From Didymella arachidicola (lineage: Eukaryota > Ascomycota > Dothideomycetes > Pleosporales > Didymellaceae), in NCBI GenBank assembly GCA_016630955.3, contig CM049988.1:806001-870000 (forward strand): a stretch of 64,000 nt of DNA, read 5' to 3'. Each line of letters begins with the position of its first letter. Within the stretch, counting starts at the first letter, position 1. Positions 56,601-64,000 of the stretch are shown one piece after another. A program made the translations under genes and the position numbers. The notes under the pieces are model-generated. The model worked only from the letters and a program-made list of their open reading frames with translations, made no database searches and had not been told where the DNA came from.

Positions 56601-58450
56601 AGGACTACGTACCAGATCGTCGACAGAACAACGCTCCAAAGATGGCAGACCCATCAATCGTGAGCAGCAACATCATTACGGGTAAAAGAACCAGGAAGCC
56701 ACCAGATCATGCTCTAGCTACGTACTATAGAGCATTTGCAGTAGCAATGAACCCGACAGCCCCATCAAAGCTCACAGGAGAAATGCCAAAGCTACGATTA
56801 CATCGCGACCAATTGCCGGATCCACCAAAGCGATGGAAGGATCTGAACAATCATCCATTTGGCGCTGAGTTTGCACAGGCAGCACGAGCTGAGCTTGATA
56901 GCTGCTGGGCAAAAGACTGCTTCAATCAGACAGAGGCAACTGCAGCGACAGCAGATGCTGAGGTTCTACCCTTGATGTGGGTATTCACGTACAAATTTGA
57001 CGAAGATGGATACCTATACAAGTTCAAAGCGCGTATATGCGTACGAGGAGACATGCAAGAGGCTTGGGGAGACACCTACGCGGCAACGCTAGCAATTAAA
57101 GTCTTTCGAGCCCTCATCGCGTTAGCAGCAGCATTCGACCTACAGATGTTTCAGTTTGACGCCATGAATGCTTTTCTCAACGCGAGATTGCCACGCAAAA
57201 TGTACTGCCGTACGCCAGAAGGATTTACAGACGAGCTTGGAGAGCTACTTGAACTACAGCGCGCTCTCTATGGCCTCAAAGAAGCTCCATTGCTCTGGTA
57301 CCAGGAGCTATCATCGACCTTGAAGAAGCTTAGCCTAGAGCCAGTGCCAGGAGTGCCATGCTTATACACGAATGATCACTTGATCGTATTTTTCTACGTG
57401 GACGATATTGTCGTTCTTGTTCACCCGCTCAACAGGGGCTATTACCAGACGTTCAAGCAGCAGCTGCTTACAACGTACGAGATCCGTGAATTAGGCGAGC
57501 TGAAGTGGTTCCTTGGTATCCGCGTAATCCGCGAGGAGCTCAGTCGCTCTATCTACCTGACTCAAGACTCATTCATCAATAAGATTGCAGCAAAGTTTGA
57601 CCTGAAGTCAAGCGTAAGATGTCCAGATGTTCCCCTAAGGGACAATGCCCTTTTGCCATCAACAGAGGAACCAAGTGCTGCGCGAACTCAAAGGTACCAG
57701 CGGCTAGTCGGCTCACTGGCTTACATTTCGACTTCGACACGACCAGACGTCGCGAGAGCACACTCAGTACTTGCACGTCATCTGCAGAATCCCGGGCAGA
57801 AGCATATGTACGCAGCTTGCCATGTATGGAGGTACCTGATAGGCACGAAACACTTGGCTATTCGAGCGTCCGCAGATAAGCAGCAAGGCATAACGAGCAT
57901 CACAATGCTATCCCAGCAAGAGCACGAGCATGAGCCTCTCTTCTATGGTGCATCAGATGCTGCTTTTGCCGACGAGCCAGAGACGCGACGCAGCTCTCAA
58001 GGCTATATCTTCAAGCTGTATGGACTGCCTGTTGATTGGAAGGCGACAGTCCAACGATCAGTCACGAAATCGACTACAGAGGCCGAGCTACTCTCTCTAT
58101 CAACAGCCGGATCAGAGATGGAGTGGTGGCAGCGCTTCTTTAAAGCGATCCAGTTTGACCCAGAGTTAACACCAGCACTGTGGTGTGATAACCAGCAAAC
58201 TGTCTTAATCGCAACAAAGACAGCTGACAAGCTTCAGACGAAGCTGAAGCATGTAGACGTACACCATCAATGGGTACGCCAGGAGGTAGCAGAGGGCAGA
58301 CTGCAGGTAGATTGGAAGGCTACTGCAGAGATGCCAGCTGATGGCCTTACGAAGATCCTTAGTCGTCAGAGACACGCCAACTTTGTACGCCAGCTAGGAC
58401 TAAGCGATCTATCATCCAAACTGCGAGACAGATCAGATTCAGGTCTGTAA
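53660..58450 (+). CDS. Copia Gag-Pol polyprotein, 1,596 aa
   Basis: Single frame without stop or frameshift, so Gag and Pol are one product. Domains in order: Gag (about 80-260); a zinc-knuckle-like CICGSKHWYREC near 283; aspartic protease around Asp385 (WILDPGSNIHVC); integrase zinc region with HEMFAHAG and CETC near 530-575; integrase core with VVDLV, VDGDRGY and the acidic residue in GAAEQAG; an acidic, Gln-rich spacer (about 850-1000); reverse transcriptase with FQFDAMNAFLNA, ALYGLKEAPLLWY and catalytic FYVDD near 1245; RNase H with GASDAAFAD, STTEAEL and the HVDVHHQWVR block. All expected catalytic residues are visible, so the element may be autonomous. It starts 224 bp after the left LTR. 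Confidence 0.96.
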   Translation: MSYNDAGVTRVTVILDKPVDWESWFQLRREKAVVDAIWKYHDISKPQSELPKLEEPIKPLPSDVRAGATAIAQLDAGQQAVYSDLLHDWRYERAEYAKKKQKEGELLLDISRTIAARHLYLINGKDEVYDRLIALKKQFAPTTATRTRELIVKYRSLQEGPQSRDLEQWLDDWIHITNQCREVDLPETTGCRAQEDFLSAIRTIAPEWAGSSHHDLIMKETAGKTNEVQPVADYIAQFRIYYRRIGPTAASLGTFASLGVSAKSEQHQKEQRSSRSAPYKPECICGSKHWYRECWYLFPDHPKRPEDFQPAKAVQDRVAAALKDPEQVKRINKLLARHGKRVKGTDETLTLDGGKSSASFVTYNSFSVAQVQQKALPAIRNRWILDPGSNIHVCNSTRFGWQETRKARPHEMVLAGDSTLAIQAWGEVTFSVNRPNGIGKIQLSNVALVEGFLTNVVSLSRCREIDVQFDSGRDAMYQKHPSNVICSLKYANGHWIVDAEENDRLALSSFAATVRRAYKPSREDRRPIHTSHVEAHEMFAHAGKDVIDHLSRNVQGITLDKDARAPRMHECETCIQSKSAAQVSRRASDDHATRPFYRIVVDLVQLIPTGETCYNGDRYLLHAVCEYSKWHEAVTLANKSLPVVIAALKALLHKIERQYGYTVIVLKVDGDRGYGLELYRIARQAGLKIELRAPDTPEQLGAAEQAGNIIITKARSLRIKAGLPKSLSNELAITATKITNVTPTRSIDWKTPYELVHGKQPSVAHFSQIGCKAYTLNKKLKKADKLESRTFVGYLVGYDSSNIFRIWLPKKNQVIRVRDVIFQRSSLYNDHEKAEKEDIMQEEIEILNILHTAEAEADQEVVTELQQRQQLSKDQSFLPTPEPSDRGTVPPQEWTGNDRDLDRASEPAEQISVEDQQGAEDQDTGEQIQDQLLDEPQTHHEDDRSTAKSSGDGPLRPAVTSKRDRPRKQPSTWAKGWSNTEDYVPDRRQNNAPKMADPSIVSSNIITGKRTRKPPDHALATYYRAFAVAMNPTAPSKLTGEMPKLRLHRDQLPDPPKRWKDLNNHPFGAEFAQAARAELDSCWAKDCFNQTEATAATADAEVLPLMWVFTYKFDEDGYLYKFKARICVRGDMQEAWGDTYAATLAIKVFRALIALAAAFDLQMFQFDAMNAFLNARLPRKMYCRTPEGFTDELGELLELQRALYGLKEAPLLWYQELSSTLKKLSLEPVPGVPCLYTNDHLIVFFYVDDIVVLVHPLNRGYYQTFKQQLLTTYEIRELGELKWFLGIRVIREELSRSIYLTQDSFINKIAAKFDLKSSVRCPDVPLRDNALLPSTEEPSAARTQRYQRLVGSLAYISTSTRPDVARAHSVLARHLQNPGQKHMYAACHVWRYLIGTKHLAIRASADKQQGITSITMLSQQEHEHEPLFYGASDAAFADEPETRRSSQGYIFKLYGLPVDWKATVQRSVTKSTTEAELLSLSTAGSEMEWWQRFFKAIQFDPELTPALWCDNQQTVLIATKTADKLQTKLKHVDVHHQWVRQEVAEGRLQVDWKATAEMPADGLTKILSRQRHANFVRQLGLSDLSSKLRDRSDSGL

Positions 58451-58537
58451 ACAGAGGGTCCTACAGAGTAAGACGTCTAGCTTTGGAGACGCAAGACGCT
58501 CATTTACAGCTTTCGTTTCTTGCTATTCACTCAAGCT

Positions 58538-58546
58538 GGGGGGGTG
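58538..58546 (+). promoter_or_regulatory. Polypurine tract
   Basis: GGGGGGGTG directly upstream of the right LTR, the expected plus-strand priming site. Confidence 0.7.
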
Positions 58547-58668
58547 TGTTAGCCAGCATCACGTGCTCTGTTACATAATCATCTGTAGGGTGTATATTCC
58601 CTCTTCCCCTCATTAGATAGAAAACAACCTAGTCCCTCTTTTCTACGCCTGGCCTCTGCCCGCACACA
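58547..58668 (+). repeat. Right LTR (122 bp)
   Basis: Identical to the left LTR. Confidence 0.97.
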
Positions 58669-58673
58669 CTTAC
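58669..58673 (+). repeat. CTTAC target-site duplication, right
   Basis: Matches 53309-53313; the transposase frame resumes right after it. Confidence 0.95.
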
Positions 58674-60112
58674 TTATGTGCGAGAGATGGCTGATCAACT
58701 GTTGGCTGCTCGCGATGGGGGCAAGGTTGGAGAAAACTGGACCTACAGGTTTATCCAGCGGAAACCTGAGGTTAGGTCTCAGGTTTCTAGACTGAGAGAT
58801 TACCGGAGAGTTCTGTGCAGCGATACAGCAATTATCAGTCCCTGGTTCGACCTTATACGCAACGTTAAAGCCAAGTACGGCATCCTGGACCAAGATACCT
58901 ACAACTTTGACGAGACTGGCTTCCAGATAGGCGTTGGAGGGTCAGTTAAGGTAGTGACTGCGTCTGAGAGACGTCGTGCACCACTCAGCCTTCAGCCTGG
59001 CGATCGTGAGTGGATAACTTTGATTGCTTGTATCAACGCGATGGGCTGGTCTGTCCCACCCTTCTTCATCCTCAAAGCAAAGCACCACGACAAGGCCTGG
59101 TACGTTAACAACCCAAAAGATTGGAGGATTGGGGTTAGCAAGAATGGCTGGACTACTAATGAGCTTGGCCTTGCCTGGCTAAAGCACTTTATCCAGCACA
59201 CAGAGGCTGCTACTGTAGGTAGCCATCGGCTGCTGATTATCGATGGCCACGAGAGTCACAAGTCGCTCGAATTCCAGAATCTCTGCGAGGAAAGCAAGAT
59301 TATTGCCCTCTGTATGCCTCCGCACGCCTCTCACATCCTGCAGCCACTTGACGTTGGGTGCTTTGCCCCGCTGAAGCAGGCGTACAAGAAGGAGATCAAA
59401 AGCTTGGCAGACAGTTACATTACCCACGTGGACAAAAAGGCCTTCTTAGCAACGTTTCAACCAGTATACAACAAGGCAATCTCAAAGAGCAACATCTTAT
59501 CAAGCTTTAGAGCAACTGGCTTGGTCCCACTTGACCCAGAGGCGGTGCTGTCAAGGCTTGAAGTTAAGCCTCGTACGCCAACACCGCCTCTGCCTGGGCC
59601 TACCAACTGGCAACCTAAAACACCAACCAACGCGATTGAAATTGATAGCCAAACAACTCTTATTATTAAGAGGATAAGAGAACATAGGAGTTCCTCTCCT
59701 GACTCAATTATTGAGATGGTCCTACAGGTTAAAAGGGGGTCTGCAAAGAGGGACTATTCGCACACGCTACTTGAGGCAAGGATAGCCCAGCTTGAACAGG
59801 CAAACAAGGCTGCTTCTGAGCGTAAGAGGCGTAAAAAGAAGCGGATTCAGGAAGGCGGGACTCTCTCGCAGGCAGAGGCAGAGGAAATACTAAAGGAGAA
59901 AGACGCTAAGGCTGAGACTAAGGGAGAAGGTGCGCAGGTAGGTAGCAGTAGTAAAGTTAAACGGTGCTGTACAACATGCGGCAGGATAGGGCATAATAAG
60001 CGCACTTGCCAGCAAGATGTAATAGAGATAGAGGATTAATTTAAGCTATTGTACGTTTAAATTTCTTGTTGTGGTGCTGAAATATTGAGGTGTAAAGATA
60101 AATTTGCTACAG

Positions 60113-60157
60113 GGTGCGCCATTCCGGTGGGGTGCGCCATCCGGTGGTGGTTGGCGT
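60113..60157 (-). repeat. Right terminal inverted repeat (45 bp)
   Basis: Inverse copy of 52964-53008 with one mismatch, followed by TA. Confidence 0.95.
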
Positions 60158-60782
60158 TATAGAACCCGTGAAGTTCAATCTATATCCGCAGACTAGTGCC
60201 AGGTGGGTAACAGTGGGTCGAAGAAAATGCCCGTTCGGGATTCGTCAAACAAGGAGTTATCCTCAAGCGGCGGCATTGCCGAGCGACACCTCCACTATCT
60301 GATGTCGTGAAAGCCATTCTCACACGCTAGGTACATTGACAAGGCTGTGCGTCCAGATGCTTGATTCGTGCAACTCGATCTCTTCCCTTTACCATAGTAC
60401 ACAGCTCGGCACGAGCACCTTCTAGGCTGCCTCCCCTTTATTGATGGCTAACTAGGAGCGTCCTAGGATTTGGCTCTATACTCGGAAGTATATTGTATAT
60501 TAATTCGCACTCGCTTTCCCGTGGCTTTCCCGCGGCTTTCCCGAAAGCGAACTTTCGAGACTGCGCGACTTGCGCTAGGCTCTAGCACAGTTCTGCATTC
60601 AGAGACAAGACTAGTCCCATGATTGACCGCTTTCAACCTCGGACGAACAGATGCCGAACGATCGAAGTGAACGAGAAAGATTGTGGATTATATGAATGGA
60701 CAGCCTTGTGTGAGAGGAACAATATCCCAATCCCTAGGTACAAAATGGAAGGAACTAAGGCCAGGCTCTTCTAGTCAAGCTC
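60158..60782. other. Intergenic, with short tandem GCTTTCCCG repeats
   Basis: No gene. At 60512-60550 a GCTTTCCCG-type motif occurs three times in tandem and ends in a GCTTTC-CC-GAAAGC inverted repeat. The stretch is the 3' flank of the membrane-protein gene. Confidence 0.5.
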
Positions 60783-61614
60783 TTATGCGACGGGCATGCT
60801 GCACTTCTCAGCGTCGACATCAACGATGTCTGCGTCCCTGGAACTTTTACCGTACATAGGCACCGTACATGCATGCTGTGATACATCTAATACCAAACTA
60901 AATACTGCAACTTGTCAGCTTTAGGCAGGAACATAGCAGAAGATATTGAGAGGTGGCGTGTGCACTCACGCGGCGAAGACCGCAAGGTCAAACGAAGCCT
61001 TAGCAGCCCGACAGCCAGCTCGTATGGACGGCCGAGCTTCTACACATTCACGGTCGAGATACCAAGGCTGCACTGCAATATGCTCCGGATCAGAGTAGTT
61101 GCCGGAATATTGGATGACAGCACTGTAAGGCCAAAGCGCGACCAGCATTATATCGTACAATATATTGCTCACAATACCGCCGTATATGTCTGGTGTCCGA
61201 CCTCGAATGCACATTCGCACACACCACAGGACCATGGTGATGATGGCAACGCAGAGACTATACTGAGTGGATCTACGCTCAGTCAGCATGAGGTCTGGTA
61301 TCATGAAACAGTGAAGCGTACCTTTCGTCCCAGATGGCGGGCATCGGCGGGACGTCCTTGTAATTCGCTCACAGATACGTCCGATATCTCGGGTCCGAGT
61401 TCCAGCCTTGGCTTCCACCCTCATGCCACAGTGTCGTGCGAAATTGATCAGGGTAGAGGGATGCAAAAATGGTCACAAGACATAGTGCTAGCACATATTC
61501 AAATGACACCTCTTGGCAATGGCCGTCGTACTCTGAATGATACGACCCATAGTCCTGGAGTAGCCACACGAGTGCTGAATATAGGGAGAGCGTCAGTAAT
61601 GTGGTGGGTTGCAT
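60783..61614 (-). CDS. Unrecognised multi-pass membrane protein, 214 aa
   Basis: Exons are 61614-61373, 61257-60970 and 60897-60783 (introns 115 and 72 bp), giving 214 aa. Four or five hydrophobic segments: MQPTTLLTLSLYSALVWLL, YVLALCLVTIFASLY, LLCVAIITMVLWCVRMCI, LYDIMLVALWPYSAVIQY and a final KASFDLAVFAALVLDV. A loop between segments 4 and 5 (SDPEHIAVQPWYLDRECVEAR) is Cys- and acid-containing and looks conserved. The tail is acidic and ends SMPVA. Donors are GTGAGC and GTGAGT. The last acceptor (TTTAG) was chosen over an upstream GCAG because it keeps the frame open. The topology vaguely resembles four-helix MARVEL-type proteins, but no family is recognised. Confidence 0.55.
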
Positions 61615-62137
61615 AGATCAGAGGTGTGATGTTGTAATGCGGGCATACTTAAGTGTTTCGGAACGGGCGCATTTCTGCGCAGTCGATTAGGCACGAGATT
61701 GGACAAGCAGCCATACAATTAAATGGCTTCTCGTAATGTCTTCGCATGACTGACAGCAATGTGCGCAAGTAATACTGCCGTATGAAGATTGTGCGAGTAT
61801 GGCGCCCGTAGTGAACGATCGTTCACAGAGATAGTCAGAATTAGAGGAGATGCGAGAACAAGCGGAAACGATTGTGGTAGTCCAGCTGTCTGTGTTGCTG
61901 TCGCACAGATTGAATATGGAAAGTCCTGACCAGTCGACAGAGCGATATCATGGTTGATAGTTGTGGAGTCGTTGCTTGGCGAGGCAATTTTACTTGCGCA
62001 AATGCCCTCACTCGCAATGTCCTTATGTGCGCTTGCTGAATAACGACCATGGCTCTGCAATCTTCTCCATCGACTGTCTATGACAGCTCGGTGTCGACAC
62101 GATGTTCCACGTGATGTGCATCGTTCGAGACTCCCAT
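61615..62137. other. Intergenic
   Basis: 3' flank of the amino acid transporter gene and promoter of the membrane-protein gene. Frames up to 140 codons lack motifs. Confidence 0.5.
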
Positions 62138-63755
62138 TCATCTAGAACGCAATACACCAATGGCGGCCCCCACAAGTAGCAGACCTGCGAGAACACCGCT
62201 CTGTTCTGGCGCAAACATGGCACTGCGCACGATGACCAAGGTTCCGACGACGACGAAGGTAGCGGGAAGAGCGACTGTGGGCCGATATGGCCGTTCGAGC
62301 TGCGGTTCTCGGCGACGAAGAATCAGCAGACCAATGACTGTGCTAACGTAGAAAACCCACTCGGCCATGCCGACGAAGGTGAGAAGAGCTCTGAAGCTGC
62401 CTGTCAAGATGTAGACCAAAGTAATCATGAGAGCTAGGATGTTCGCGTAACTAAACGTCGATTAGCTTCATCACTCTCCAGCATTGAAGTAAACATACAC
62501 AGGGGCATCGAAGTGTACCGAAGCCGAACTACCAGCGCCTGGGTCGCTCAGTCTAGGCAGGCCGCGCTTGCTGAAAAAAGCCGGCAGGTAGTGCCGCTGG
62601 GAGGCAGCCACAGTAAGTCTGCCAACAGAAAATACGTTGCTAGTAACGGAGCCGGCACACGAGACAGCAACTAGTATCGTGATGAGAATGCCCGCAGGTC
62701 GGCCTAATAGTGAAGTCGCCGCAGAAACCGCTACAGCATTGTTGGAGCTCATCTTGTCCCATGAGAGAAGAATGTAGTAGGCGATATTGACAAATTCGAA
62801 TGAGCTAAGGACGACTACCATAGCTGCTTTGATAGCTCTAGGTAGGGAGCGACCTGGATCCTGGATCTCGCTGGCTACTACATTGGCCTGAGCTTGCATG
62901 TTAGCGATCTGAGGCGCCTCAGAAAGCCTCCCTTTTACTCACGTTGTCCCACCCATCGTAAGCCCATAAACCTCCGTAGATCGCAGCACAGTAGTGACCG
63001 TAGCGCTCCCAGGTACTTATGGAATCCCAGTTGATTGTCTGTCCTTCCGAAACTGTTGGTCGAGTTGCAAACCAATTCTTCGAGTACCAATCTGATGCTC
63101 CAGAAAGTGTCGAGTTAGGATTGACCAGGTGCGCAAGAACCGCAGCGAAGCCGCCGAGCACAATCAGACCCACTGTCGAGATCTTGAACACTGTGAAAGA
63201 CTCGCTTAATCGTAATGTGAACTTGGTGTTGATGGAGTTAAGTAAAACCATTGTCACAAAGGCCGCGGCTGCTATGAGCTTCAATAGCCATCCAGGCAGT
63301 GGTTCGCTCGAGCTGACAGATCCAATCGATTCAGCGATTACGATACTTTGAATGGCCATTGACGAAGGTTTAACAGCCATGATGTAGACCCAGGCGCAGA
63401 TCCAGGCGAACGTGTCGCCAAAAACATAGCGCAAGTACTCTTGCATGCCCCCGTTCAGAGGTAAGGCAGCACCAAGCTCGGCAAATGAGGCTGCGCCTGC
63501 CCATGAGAGCAAACCTCCAACTATCCAAACGAGCAATGCAGCTCCAGGCGAGGGTACATTGCTATCGACCTGCGCAGGGCTGGCGAAGATGCCGCTGCCA
63601 ATCTGCAAGGTAACAAGAATTGCAAATGCATGTCGAGTTGTGAGCTGCTTGGTTGATGATTGAGAATTGCGAGATGTTGACGATCGTCTCTCAAGAAGCG
63701 GCTCCGACTCTGTTGTGGGCTTTGGTGACCCCTCCAAATTAGAGACGCTGCTCAT
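62138..63755 (-). CDS. L-type amino acid / methionine permease (APC superfamily)
   Basis: Plasma-membrane amino acid transporter, 504 aa. Exons are 63755-62943, 62887-62499 and 62450-62138 (introns 55 and 48 bp). A hydrophilic N-terminus with acidic and Ser-rich stretches (TESEPLLERRSS) precedes 12 predicted membrane segments. The LAT-type signature is clear: LQIGSGIFASPAQVDSNVPSPG in segment 1, GGLLSWAGAASFAELGAALP, the YGGLWAYDGWDNANVVASEI block at the first junction and SVTSNVFSVGRLTVAASQ. Relatives include fungal high-affinity methionine permeases (MUP1-like) and animal LATs; the substrate is not decided by sequence alone. Both junctions reconstitute conserved helices. Confidence 0.92.
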
Positions 63756-64000
63756 GCTGAACCCCTACCCCAATGACAGCTGTAAGTGCACAGAAGCTGC
63801 AGACAAAGGATGCCGAAGCATGCGGCTGGTACAATTAGGGTAGAATGTGAGAGAAGCGTAGCACTGCGCGCATGCAAACTGGACGTTTGAGATCCCGCGT
63901 GCCTCGCTGGTCAATGGGTCCAGGGCTACGGCTGGGTTGTGACTTCCCCATGCATGCGCCGCCGCCTCTTGGCGGTCGAAGTGGGATGTCACGGTCTTCA
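63756..64000. other. Upstream flank of the permease gene
   Basis: Window edge; no gene seen in the last 245 bases. Confidence 0.6.

Larger units (their letters stand above)
53314..58668 (+). mobile_element. Ty1/copia LTR retrotransposon, structurally complete
   Basis: 5,355 bp with identical 122-bp LTRs (TGTTAG...CACACA), a 5-bp CTTAC target duplication, a primer-binding site, one uninterrupted Gag-Pol frame and a polypurine tract. Domain order (protease, integrase, reverse transcriptase, RNase H) is that of Ty1/copia. LTR identity means insertion is too recent for mutations to have accumulated. It sits in the same orientation as the transposase gene it breaks. Confidence 0.97.
53045..60039 (+). 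pseudogene. Fot1/pogo transposase, disrupted by a copia insertion
   Basis: Encoded in two pieces, 53045-53313 and 58674-60039. Joined at the CTTAC duplication they total exactly 545 codons with no other stop, so the retrotransposon is the only visible lesion. The N-terminus is a Psq-type helix-turn-helix (SQRRAAAVYNVPESTLRRQRA), followed by a CENP-B/Tc5-type DNA-binding segment that contains the insertion. The DDE_1 catalytic core has Asp in NFDETGFQ, Asp in LLIIDGHESH and, 35 residues later, Asp in LQPLDVG, i.e. DD35D as in Fot1/pogo. The C-terminus is Lys-rich, with a coiled stretch and a CCHC zinc knuckle (CTTCGRIGHNKRTC). It is presumably inactive in this copy. Confidence 0.93.
52964..60157 (+). 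mobile_element. Fot1/pogo-type DNA transposon (Tc1/mariner superfamily), interrupted
   Basis: Delimited by 45-bp terminal inverted repeats and flanked by TA (52962-52963 and 60158-60159), the target duplication of Tc1/mariner elements. Subtracting the nested copia element (5,355 bp) and one CTTAC copy leaves about 1,834 bp, the normal Fot1 size. It encodes one transposase in plus orientation, split by the retrotransposon. It lies between the pectin-lyase promoter and an unrecognised membrane-protein gene. Confidence 0.95.

Noticed and set aside
1..64000. Search by eye for a secondary-metabolite cluster, CRISPR array or operon
   Set aside because: No PKS, NRPS, terpene synthase or cluster regulator is present, and CRISPR and operons are not expected in a fungal nuclear genome.

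Overview
The window is nuclear DNA of a filamentous ascomycete (Pezizomycotina). The evidence is short introns (mostly 43-115 bp) with GTRNGT donors and CTRAC branch sites, a HET-domain gene, WSC domains, Fot1/pogo and Ty1/copia transposons, and genes for a GH28 polygalacturonase and a PL1 pectin lyase. A plant-associated or plant-degrading Dothideomycete would fit, but that placement is inference. I rebuilt spliced models by eye. In every multi-exon model except the pectin lyase, the exon lengths sum to a multiple of three.

Layout: 0.5-2.5 kb, sedolisin protease (-); 3.3-4.1 kb, HAD phosphatase (-); 4.1-7.5 kb, empty; 7.5-8.6 kb, endopolygalacturonase (+); 10.6-12.5 kb, HET protein (-); 12.9-14.2 kb, HUT1-type nucleotide-sugar transporter (-); 15.5-16.2 kb, unknown protein (+); 17.1-18.3 kb, triple-KH RNA-binding protein (-); 19.4-20.7 kb, zinc alcohol dehydrogenase with a 17-nt microexon (-); 21.2-21.6 kb, Yippee (-); 23.1-25.2 kb, TPR/J-domain co-chaperone (+); 26.0-26.6 kb, YwbE-domain/zinc-finger protein (+); 27.1-28.2 kb, secreted repeat protein (+); 28.4-29.4 and 29.9-30.6 kb, two unknown genes; 32.1-37.3 kb, convergent pair of secreted class II-like peroxidases, one carrying four WSC domains; 38.2-38.7 kb, parvulin (-); 39.3-42.6 kb, Hos4-like ankyrin protein (-); 43.6-44.5 kb, polyprenol reductase (+); 44.9-46.1 kb, Kv-beta-type aldo-keto reductase (+); 46.3 kb, intron-containing tRNA-Leu(CAA); 46.8-49.3 kb, Ku80 (+); 49.7-51.0 kb, archaemetzincin (-); 51.4-52.7 kb, pectin lyase with a frameshifted start (-).

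From 52,964 to 60,157 lies a nested transposon. A 1.8-kb Fot1/pogo element (45-bp TIRs, TA target duplication, DD35D transposase) is split by a complete Ty1/copia element of 5,355 bp. The copia element has identical 122-bp LTRs, a CTTAC target duplication, one uninterrupted 1,596-aa Gag-Pol frame and a primer-binding site matching the anticodon region of a Met tRNA. The nest ends 248 bp upstream of the pectin lyase ATG, whose signal-peptide codons are broken by one extra T.

The window closes with an unrecognised three-exon membrane protein (60.8-61.6 kb, -) and an L-type amino acid transporter (62.1-63.8 kb, -). The secreted enzymes (sedolisin, polygalacturonase, pectin lyase, two peroxidases) point to extracellular attack on plant cell wall and protein. 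The rest is mostly housekeeping, and no classical biosynthetic gene cluster is visible.
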